DNA from: Thuidium tamariscinum | Lineage: Eukaryota > Streptophyta > Bryopsida > Hypnales > Thuidiaceae | Assembly (NCBI GenBank): GCA_947034885.2 | Contig: OX344754.2 | Location: 16,014,501-16,078,500 of the forward strand | DNA length: 64,000 nt | Direction: 5' to 3' | In this document: positions 47,036-57,060 of the stretch, piece by piece | Layout: each line of letters begins with the position of its first letter | Numbering within the stretch: the first letter of the stretch is position 1 | Translations under genes and position numbers: made by a program | The notes under the pieces: model-generated | What the model was told of the DNA's origin: nothing | What the model saw: the letters and a program-made list of their open reading frames with translations, nothing else | Database searches by the model: none

Positions 47036-49111
47036 ATGGCGACGACGACGATGACGAGCCTGGCGTCGTCGTGCTCGGCGTTCTTGGAAGGCGAATCGTT
47101 GCGCGTTCGGTCATCAGAGAGCCAACGCCGAAACAACTCGAAATGCATGGTGCAGGCGAAGGTGAGTGAGGGGGAGACAATGGCTACCGGAGGGATGGTG
47201 TCGAGGAGACAGGTGGCTTACGCATTGGTGGCGGGAGCGCTCGTGCTGCCTGTCGCGCCCATGGCGCGCGCATTGTTGGAGGCTGATGACGATGACTCAC
47301 TTCTGGAGAAGGTCAAGGAGGATAAGAGGAAGCGTATCCAGAAACGGTCGACCGCGATTAACGAGTTCGTGAAGGAGAGTGGTATGGAGTGTGAATTTTG
47401 GCTTTGTCGTTGTTTTTTGTTTTATGGCATTAGTGATGGAGCTTGAGTTAGAGATTGGCTGGCAAATGTAGTCATCCTGGATTCGATAGTGTAGGAGATG
47501 CTCCAATCCGTCGTAAACATTTCTGGAAACGGTCTTCTGTGATTAACTGTACAGCAAAGAAGAGCGGTGTCGAGCTTATCCTTCTTGAAAGTGTAAAATT
47601 TAGTCGTTGTCGCTGGTTTTTGTTTTGTGCAATTTGTGCTGGAGCTTGAGTGAGAAATTAGCCGGCAATTTGGTAATGCTGAATTCGATAGTGTAGGAGA
47701 TGCTCCAATCTGTCGTAAACATTTCTGGAAATGGCCTTCTGCAATTAGCTGTATAGTAAAGAATAGCGTTGTTGAGCTTATTCTTCTTGAAATTGTGGAT
47801 TTAGTCGTTATCGTCGGTTTTCGTTTGTGCAATATTGCTGGAGCTTGGGTGAGAAATTAGCTGGCAATTTGACGATGCTGAATTCCTTAGAGCTCAAAAT
47901 GCTAAATTCTGTCGTAAACATTTCCAGAAACGGTCTTCTGCAAATTATTATACATCGGAGATTAACTACATAGTAAAGCAGAGTGGAATTGAGCTTGTCC
48001 TTTTGTGGATGTAGTCGGAGTTATTTTATTAGATTTAAATGGCGACTGTAGACGTACATTCGTGAAGTTTCTTCTTTAAAGAACTTTTCATGTCGTGGTT
48101 AACTCTCTCTTCCGCTCCGTCTTGAGATCACGAAGGAAATTTTGCTTTTGAAACATTAGAATACGATTGAGTCTGTCATCTTTCGTGTGACTTTACTCTG
48201 TTAGTTGATATTCCATTTTCTGAGAAGCAGATACAATTCTTTGTCGAGTCTGAAGTCAACCATCAAGAAAAAGGGTTAATTGACAACTTCAAGCTCTGTT
48301 GCTCAGAATTTGTGCAGGTGGCTGTGTACAAGTTGAGTGAAGCAGGGCAGGCTATTGATGGAGGTGACTTCAGCAAAGCAACATCAGTCTTGTCACAACA
48401 GAACGCTGGTTGGATCCGTGACATTCAGACGGCTCTGGACAAGGTCTTTAGACTATTCACTAAGTTTAGCTATATTTCCCTATTCATTTTTTACGGAGAT
48501 ACAAGGTACTAAAATAGGGTTTAATCTTGTCCAGGTGAGTTCGAATTCGGATGAGAAAGCCGTTGCTGGCGACTTTCGTTCGGCCCTGTCTTCACTTCAA
48601 GCAGCAGGTAAATTCTGCATCGCTGAATAATTTGATTTGGATGATGTGAATCTCATCCGTCCTTTCATTCTTTAGTGCCTTAACTAGAAAAAAGTGCATT
48701 TCGAAGGAGCATAGCTAAATTTTACCGTAAATGAAGGTCAGAGTCGGCATTTTGAAATAGAATTTCTACAATCATGAGGACACATGAAACTTTTTCGGGG
48801 GTAGAATTTTTTGTTGAATTTTGTCGAACTTGTCTTCTATTTATGCTTGTAACTTTGTTCATTTATTGCTTTGTTTTAGTGATCCTTCACATGACGTAGT
48901 GACGGATTAAGCGGTAGGAGGTTCTTGCAGAGAAACTTGATTTGCTTTGGAAACATCAACCATGAATATTGTATTCTGACCTTTGGGGGTATTTGCTTCA
49001 GTGAAATCAGGTGATTCGAGCTCGTCGCGAACTGCCTTCGTCGCTTCAGCTGAGGCATTGGATAAGTGGACAAGACTCACAGGATTGGCGGAAAAAGTGG
49101 TGGGATTGTAA
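47036..49111 (+). CDS. MPH2: Thylakoid lumen 16.5 kDa / MPH2-type protein
   Basis: Homologue of Arabidopsis At4g02530, a thylakoid-lumen protein needed to maintain photosystem II under strong or fluctuating light. Four exons join in phase: 47036-47381, 48307-48443, 48535-48607 and 49002-49111, giving 221 residues. The N-terminus is a Ser/Thr-rich chloroplast transit region. It is followed at about residues 55-80 by a twin-arginine lumen signal (SRRQVAYALVAGALVLPVAP) ending AMARA-like before LLEADDD. The mature part matches the family: LEKVKEDKRKRIQKR, VYKLSEAGQAIDGGDFSKA, GWIRDIQTALDK and the ending KWTRLTGLAEKVVGL. The twin-arginine signal implies Tat-route import. Exon 2 must start at the acceptor before 48307, not at the stronger-looking one at 48318, to restore frame (junction VKES-EFVQVAVYK). 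Intron 1 is unusually repetitive. Confidence 0.92.
47340..48010 (+). repeat. Tandem repeats in MPH2 intron 1
   Basis: Units of about 186-204 bp recur at about 47340, 47526, 47727 and 47931. The first unit contains the true end of exon 1 (GAAACGGTCGACCGCGATTAAC and the donor). The following units carry decayed versions (GAAACGGTCTTCTGTGATTAAC and similar) plus the same intron flank with GGAGCTTGAG.GAGA and GCTCCAATC.GTCGTAAACAT. The intron has thus grown by repeated duplication of the exon-intron boundary. Confidence 0.85.
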
Positions 49112-50471
49112 ACAAGTTGCGCGCACGTTACCGTACGCAATGTTCCGCGATTTTCCACAGGTCTGGAATCTGGATAGCTAGCTGCTCATATTTTGGAATC
49201 CATGATCTACTGCAGTGATTAAGTAAATTCGCTGGAGGTCTTTTGATTCCAATCCATTTTTTTTCAATCCAAATTTTTCTTAGCACATTACTGTGACCAT
49301 TAGCTTTTTGTAGTGGAAGAGTGCCTAGTAGAGCTTTTTGTAGAGCCCAGGTTTTGCAAGTGTACACGGCTGTGTAATAATTGTGCACGCGATTGCTCGT
49401 TAATTTGTCATGCTTCTTCGATTCATGCACACACCGCTTGGGATCATCTTTCTTATCAGACATAACCCTCTCTCCTAACTATACCAGGACCGTCAGAACT
49501 TCGAAATCTACAATTCTCTGTGATTGCAGGAGGATGATTGGGGTTATGACTCTGGTCCCTACTCATCTTTTCCAACTGCAATTTATCATTTCCCAATGAA
49601 AGCGACAGGAGATGGTTGTGAGGAGGTTGCAATTTCACGATGAGGTTTGCACGTGTGGCATTATTGCTAATTGCACGATGTTGTAGCCAAAGATTTTGGT
49701 TGGAAGTTGCTTGAAAGGTTGAGAAATGAATGTAGTGATGGAAATGAAGCAATTTCAAATTAATCATTGTTGTCTTTACGATGCTTTTCATCTTTTTCAC
49801 CTGGTTTCAAGCATGTTACATGATGTAGCAAGGCTTGAACACACCTCATCATCTTCCAACCAGTAACAGTGTGAAGTGAGCATGTAGTGAGGATGATTAC
49901 ACGCATACTGTGAGAGAGCATGTGACCTTTATGTCATGTTGATGATTGAGTTCTCTGTGCAAAATTGCATGAGATTCATAGGTTTTTATTTTCTCAGGCC
50001 ATAGATCATAGTTTTTTTTGCTTGTAATTAAGTGGGAATTGGTGATTCAAAGCTACAAAAAATCATTTGAAGTGTAGTACCTTTTGATTCTCATCTCTTC
50101 ATGAAATAATTTGGATACAAGTTTTTCAAAGGAATTTTGAATTATTTCTAAGAAAAGTGACATTCTACACCAAGTTACAAGTTCTAAATATCTTTGAGGT
50201 TCAACAAATTTGTTACTTTTTCTCCAGGAAGTTATTTCTTTGGATTGGTACAACCAAACAATTGCATTGATATTACAATCATTTGCATCGAATGTCATAG
50301 GATGCAACTATTACACCTTCATGTGTTTTAAATAAAACTAAGACCAACATTGTGAATGGAATCATAGCCACAAATAGGCTATCAACTAGGTGTAGCAATA
50401 ATGAAGTGACAAAAGATTTACACCTCTCTATTGGATTCAAAAAGACTAATTCAATATTTTTCCACCCATAC
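49112..50471. other. Spacer between convergent MPH2 and GAPN
   Basis: The two flanking genes point toward each other, so this holds both 3' untranslated regions. The only coding-like piece is 49530-49643 (plus): 38 codons opening right after a GATTGCAG acceptor-like site and ending in TGA, beginning EDDWGYDSGPYSSFPTAIYH. I do not recognise it. It may be a last exon of an unrecognised transcript or a chance frame in the MPH2 3' region. Confidence 0.4.
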
Positions 50472-53400
50472 TTAACCCATTGTATATGTTGCTGCTGGGA
50501 AATTCATGACAGTGCTCTTGATTTTACACATCATGTTGATACTATTTGTGATGCCTTGAGAGCCAACACCACTATCACGTAAGCCCTACTCACAAAATAC
50601 CACCATTTTTATAAGTGGATATATCCAAAATGAAATGCAAACTAATGAACCAAATATGGTATTTCATATACAAATATTGTTTTTGTGAAATTAAAAATTG
50701 CTTCATCAATTCTTAAACATCATATAGATAATCTTTGTTATAAAGTCTAAAAGGTTTTTCAATAGTCAATGTCATCATGCATATGCTTCCTTATGATTGA
50801 ATCTTAGGGATGCCTTTGTATAATCTATTTGACTATAAAGAGACTTCTTTTTTTATCAAATGAAGATTTTCTTTTTGATTTTTGCAAAAATTTGAAATAT
50901 TCTAATTAATTGAAACCCTGTCATTAATGTTCGTCAAGAAAGAATGTAATTGCCATTCAATAGTAAAATCAACTTTTAAGTAATAGTTAGGTGTAAGACA
51001 AACTTGGAAAGGGAAGTGATCGGGTCCACGACCGGGTGCAGAGTTTATTTGAATTGTTCCAGACTCCATAGCATCGCTTATCATGATCGCTTTGTCAAAA
51101 CTTTTTGTGAAAACACATCCCTAGTAGTACAAAGCATTTTCAAAAATTAGACGTCATTTCAAAAATGTAACTTTAAAATAAACCATGACTTTTGAAGTAC
51201 CCCTTAATGATTGAAGCATGAATTTAGATTTTTTTTGTCAAAAATTGACTATGAATGAATTCAACCTGCAAAGCAAAGTTATTGGCATTGCAATGATGGA
51301 TGCCTTCTTCCACTGTTTTGATGCGGATAACTGGCAAAATAGGTCCAAAGGGCTCCTCCCACGCTATTCTCATGTCCGGTCGGACGTGGTCAATGAGGAT
51401 GGGCCAAATCAAGTTCCCTTCTCTCCTCCATTCCTAAGCAATTGAAAAAGTTGTGGAATTCATAAACAAACTATTATTAATTATCTATACATCACATTGC
51501 ATTTGAATTCAATCTATGCTTCTAACATATTAAGCAATATAGATTTTGTAGCAAAGAATGTCCAAAGTCATGTAGGACGATTAAATTGAGGTTAGATGTT
51601 GGCTTTGACATGTGAAGACTGTAAAGAAGAAAAGAAGAAAGGTAATCCTAGTTTGAAAGACTGACATGAACGAAGTCTTTATTGGGAGTGACTCAACTAT
51701 GTAAGCCTCATGGACTCAGATGACAAATTCCATCTTTCATGCGGCTTAGTTACGAGGTAAGGTGGGTGCACCCAAAGGCACCACTTATTCATATTGTGCC
51801 TAGTTATTGTTACTAGGCTATTTTAAGATTTTGATATAGTCTTGTTGGTAAGTGAAAGCATATTCCAATGCAGCATTTGGATACAATATGCAAAAGTTAT
51901 TAAAGGTCAAAGTTTATTTCTAAAAATGCCATCTACAGTCTATGTACATCATTGATTTTGAAAATGTATGCAAATTGTAGATGACGCTTTTAGAAACGGT
52001 GCGCTTTTGGGTGTACCTACGGTAGACCCTCCTCATTGTGATGGGGTAACATTTCAACATAAAATCCAACTAATATGTAAATATATTTCTAACCTGATGG
52101 AATCTTGCACCCTTGAGTCTTGCGTCCTGCACCAGTCCCTCAATGAAATTAGCTGAAGTTTCGCTGATGACAGGGGTAATGTCGCAGTCATCTTCCGGCA
52201 TGCCCACTGTCAGCTTTGCAACTTTGGCATTAATTTTGCAAACCAGTTGATCAGCAATGCATTCCATTGCCAATACCACCTTCACAGCTGTGCATCGTTG
52301 TCCACTGCAACCATCCATTGAAAAAACAAACAAACAAAAAACCAGAATTTAGCATAATAATGTGTGACAGAAATCATGTACCCACTGATTTAATTAATCC
52401 AAACACTTTGGCAAGTAAGTTCGTAGGCATGAATGTTAAAATGGTGTATGGAACACCACCATTTTAACAAAACTTTTCATTTGTCCCAATAGTAAGCATT
52501 TGAGCATGGCTCCCATACTAAATCTTCTTTTTGTTGGTCCTTTTGGAGGTCAAAAACTAGATTCTGAATTCTCTTAACATATGTTCTTTTGGGTACCATA
52601 TGAATAACTTATAAACATTCAAAGTGCAATAAACATGTCCAACCAACAATAACCCTCAACTCTCTTGAATATACTATAAATTTGTATATTATAGGCAAGA
52701 ATTTGTAAGGGTTGGTTTTGAAAAGGGGTTGCAATTAGGTGCAGTTATCTTGGTACATGCACCAATTGTAGGAAAAAGACATGAATGACAAACCTGTATG
52801 AAAAACCACCTTTGATGACATTGGTTGCCGCCAATTCCAAGTCCGCATCTTCTAAGACAATGCAAGAATCTTTCCCTCCCAGCTCCATTTGCAAAGGAAT
52901 CATACCAGCTTTCTTCGAAATCGCGATTCCTGTGTCACAACCTCCTGTGAAGCTGTGTCCCCAGTGGGTTGCGAAATGTTTGTCAGAACTTCGCTCTTGG
53001 AAACATCAATCTTAGTGTCATTTTTTTGGGTATAAATGTCACCAAGATGAGAGTAAAAACAATTAACAAATAATAATAATCCTTGAGTTTGTGCACAATA
53101 GAGTTAATTGTAAAGGAAACCCGGGTTTGAAACAGGGATGTTAGAGGGAGGTATAACTGAGAATAGTAGAAAAGAAACACGGCATCAAACTCCTTTGGAT
53201 CTCAGTTTTGGTGCTCCAAGGAATTTGGTCCCGTGTTTTTCCTAAACTCCAGCTCTTGGTCTGGCATTCCACCCACTTTACGATTAACTCTAATGACTAG
53301 TAAGAATGACCTGATACAATTGATCCCCGGGTGCATCGTGAGATAATCTCCAATATCGGATCCCTTGCCAGTCACCGCAGATATCAAACCTTTCGGAAAA

Positions 53401-56400
53401 CCTGCCAAATGGAATGTATGGACCATGTGCAAGCACGACACAGCTCCCTGCAGATCGAAGCCCGTTTTTTCATTCATATGTGCATTCAACTTATAATAAG
53501 TTCAACCTTCATTAACTTATGAGTTTTTTCTAGTCATTTAATAATATCAAGCTGCAGTCATGTTTAGTTCTCAAATGCTATTCTACAGTTTAAATGTCAA
53601 GTAGAGAAATAATATGATTTGCACTAATTCAAATACCCAATAAGGATTATCCAATTCTTAGGTGAGAAATAAGTACCTGTGTTGGTGGCTTCAGAACCAC
53701 AGCATTCCCAGCAATCAATGCCGGACCCATTTTTGACACTGCCAAATTGACAGGATAGTTGAAGGGTGGAATAGCAAGAACAACGCCAAGAGGAATCTGG
53801 TCAACAACAGTGATATAATTTAGCCACGAGCTTACACACCCCAAAAAATTGTGCACTTGAAGTAATTGACAAAGCTATTGAAGCACTTCTTCATAATGTC
53901 AAGTCTGGTTTTCAAGGCAAATTTGTCACCATTCCAATGGATAGTCAGAAAAGCAATATAACTCATAATGTTGCACCTCTTTCTACACCCTTAGAGCAGC
54001 CTCACAGGGACACGGCCAAGCAACACTGTAAGTATTGTGGGCCATTGATCCTCTTTGTCATAAGGAGATCAATGGCCCACAACACTTACAGTGTTGTTTG
54101 GCTGTGTGCCTGTGGGGCTGTTCTTAGATTTACAAAAAGTACAAGTATAGACATCTATCATGAACTATAGGATTAGGTATTATGTCCCATAATACTCTCA
54201 AACCTATCGGCTCTTTAGCATTAACTAGTCCATAAATCAAAAGGTGAACATAGGCCATAGACATTTTTTTCATTGCTTGATCTATAGAATGTGTGCCATA
54301 GTCAAGGATATGAACCCAAATTATTGACACCACATTTTCACAATTTTGAGAGAACTCAAATGTGGTTTAGAAATTGTACTCTCTCTCTACCTTGGATGAA
54401 AGGCAGTATTTGTTGCGATCAGTTCCTGGGAATGGATCCGACACCAAGAATTTCCCCTCCGCAAGGATCCTGATGCCCTCCTCTGCAGTGTAAGAAACCA
54501 GATCACCAGATCGGACCACCTGGATGACACCCATTTCCAAACATTTGAAGCAAGTCGGTATTCACAAAGTTGCAGGAAATGAACAAAGAGTGATGCAAAA
54601 GTAAATTGTTTGGTGACATATTTAAAAGCATGGATGCAAAACACTCGAAATCAAGTCACAAGCCAAAGGAAGGGTTAAGCAGTGATCCCAAAACTGGCTA
54701 AATTTCACTCATTTTCTACTTAATTTTTTCATGCCCTTTGTATAAATTTTAAAAAATCTTCCAAAAATGAACATTTGGCTAAAAACCTTGAATCTGTTCT
54801 GAGATCACTGGGGTTAAGGTTTCAATGTTTTAATCATGAGAAGTATGCCGATCATAACCTCCATGGAGCCCATTTCTATACTAGAGAATGTTCCACATCT
54901 GGCAGATTCTACGTCGTAGTGAGGCTGCGGGTGAGCCAGCTAACCAAACCACGATGCAGAATCCACTAGATGTAGAACGTTTCCTAACGTTAAAAGTCAA
55001 GGGAACAATGTGAGAACACATTGAGAACTTTGGAATCGGCCATTGCTGTCGATTTTGTCGCAAAATTGGTCATTGTCTTCTCCACGGCGCATTCGGCTTC
55101 TCAATACAGCCTTCAAACATGATGAATGAGACACCAAGGTTCTTAACGTACAATATAGAGGACACTCCACTTTCATTGGAATAAGAGAGGAATGTCATTT
55201 TTCACAACATGGGGTTGCTTTGGCATTAAATATCCCATGTGAAGATCAGATTTGGCATAAATTAAGTCATATTTGTAAGGAAAAAAAAGAAAAAGAAAAA
55301 GAAAAAGTGTCACATGTCATCTTGTGATTTGTATGAGGTGACTTGGATCCCTAATATTTTGACGTAGAAATTTCAATTTTGGAACCTGAATGTTGAATCA
55401 AACGTGTATATATATATTACGCTAGAGCCCTTCATTGAGATTCATGGTTGAATAAGATCCAACTAGGAATTGAGAGGTTACATCTAAGTAGACCCTCGTT
55501 ATCAAAATGCGAGCATTAGCTTGTCATTCACATGACTAAATACATTATTTATCATAATAAAAGTCTACTTTTAAGTTGTACCTAATTTGTAATTACACTA
55601 GATTGAAGCATATGATCTCAGACACTTGGTATAAAGAGTGTTGTCAACAAAAGTTTCAAGAATGAATTGAGATACACCTTTTGGACTAGTTTGATGTAGT
55701 TCTCTCTAAAATCACCAACACTTTGGAGTGTGTTTACATATGGTAATTAGGAATGGTGTTAGCTTACACTATTTCTAAAATCACCAATTGAAAAATTATA
55801 CCTCCACTATAGCATCCTTGAGGGCTTTTGCCACCTCTTTCACCAAACAATCAGCAATGGGAGCTTTTTGTTCTTTCATTATGGCAGCAACTCGATGAAG
55901 AGCTTCTGCCCTTTTCCAAAGAGGAACCCTTGCCCAAGTTTTTTGGGCTGCCTTTGCACTGTCGATACATCTATTCACTTCGTCTTGTGTACATGCTATC
56001 ACATAATAATGTTGCAAGTACTATTTTATTAAGAGAAAAAATATTATTATAAGAAAAAGGCCTATACACATGAATTGATAACCTTAATAACAAGAGTCAT
56101 GTTATTTCTATAATATGGGGCTATTTTAACCCCTCAAGGCACAACAACTTTTTGATAAAGAAGGTTTTCGATGAATCGTGCTACTTCAATTTTTATTTCT
56201 ACATAGATGTGTTTGAAAATTTTAATTTTAGTCCTAAAAATGTAAAGACTACTTTATCTAATATACATGAAATTAATTGTAGAAAATTGTAACCTTTAAA
56301 TTTTTAGATTATAAAAATTTTAGACAACCAAATTTATCACTAAAAATAAAATTTTGAATTTTTTTTCCAAATCCTCTGTATTTATATACAGCAGAGACTA

Positions 56401-57060
56401 GAAATGTCCAAAAAAATGTTTTTTTTCCATCTCTACTACTCCTTTCATTGGAAAAAAATTATACTAGCTATCTTTTTCTATTAGACTACATTTCCTAAAT
56501 AAAATTTTAAGCACTTCTCACATTCAAATTTTTATAATCAAAAAACGCAATAAGTACATCAACTTGTTACTCTACAAGGTTCTAATTTACAAAATATTGA
56601 GATTTATTTCATCCTATTGAAGATTACAATTGATTAAGTGCCACAACCAACATCAAGTATATATTAATCAACAAATAAATAACAATGCATAATAAATACA
56701 CCCTAAAATGTACATCCAAATGCTAGATCACCATAAATGTGTTGGACTAGGTTATGACTTTTGTGGACTGGTTTCTACATTTTAAAGATGCATAGCTAGC
56801 TTATAGTTGCAATGACAATAATTGACACTTATAGATTCATTCAGCATAAGTTATTTATTTACCTTTAGTCATGCATTCATTTTGATAGATCCATTTATAT
56901 ATTGCGTGTCTATACCTTGCACTTTAAAAATTGGTTTTCGTGTGGATGGATTTGAGATGTTGACAAATTGTCCTGAACAAGATCGTCTCCATTCACCATC
57001 CACATAGTACTTGAAGCAATCTCCATCAAGGATATCCTTGAAGATGCCTTTCCCGGCCAT
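50472..57060 (-). CDS. GAPN: Non-phosphorylating NADP-dependent glyceraldehyde-3-phosphate dehydrogenase
   Basis: A cytosolic ALDH-superfamily enzyme that oxidises glyceraldehyde-3-phosphate straight to 3-phosphoglycerate, making NADPH without ATP. Ten exons join in phase: 57060-56916, 55995-55802, 54519-54391, 53796-53677, 53447-53311, 52952-52794, 52304-52094, 51433-51266, 51120-51004 and 50585-50472. They give 497 residues (Arabidopsis GAPN, as I recall it, about 496). The start [19 protein letters not shown] matches the family; the TTG codon four residues upstream is not needed. [13 protein letters not shown] and VVLKPPTQ lie in the cofactor-binding half. The general base is Glu265 (MELGGKD) and the nucleophile Cys299 (GQRCTAVK). 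The C-terminal exon encodes [17 protein letters not shown] and ends [13 protein letters not shown] (residues 243-250) appears to have one extra Cys compared with the angiosperm FTGGDTG. Introns are longer (about 150-920 bp) than in the neighbouring genes and hold mobile sequences. Confidence 0.96.
53996..54123. repeat. Near-perfect 128-bp hairpin in GAPN intron 3
   Basis: Two arms of about 58 bases, 53996-54052 and 54065-54123, pair with only about five mismatches around a loop of about 12 bases. The inner arm contains CACTGTAAGTATTGTGGGCC and its complement. CTTAGA/TTAGA occurs on both outer sides, a possible 5-6-bp target duplication. It could be a foldback MITE or a microRNA precursor; no known mature microRNA is recognised. 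Confidence 0.8.
54680..54810. mobile_element. Small hAT-like MITE in GAPN intron 2
   Basis: The 131-bp element begins CAGTGATCCCAAAAC and ends GTTCTGAGATCACTG, a good terminal inverted repeat of the same type as the copies near 8, 20 and 46 kb. Perfect GGGTTAAG duplications flank it at 54672-54679 and 54811-54818. It lies within the intron, about 150 bp upstream of the exon 3 acceptor, and leaves splice sites intact. Confidence 0.9.

Noticed and set aside
50472-51003. Impression that GAPN lacked its last exon and was a truncated pseudogene
   Set aside because: The C-terminal exon was found at 50585-50472 in the right phase, ending TYTMG and a stop, so the gene is complete.
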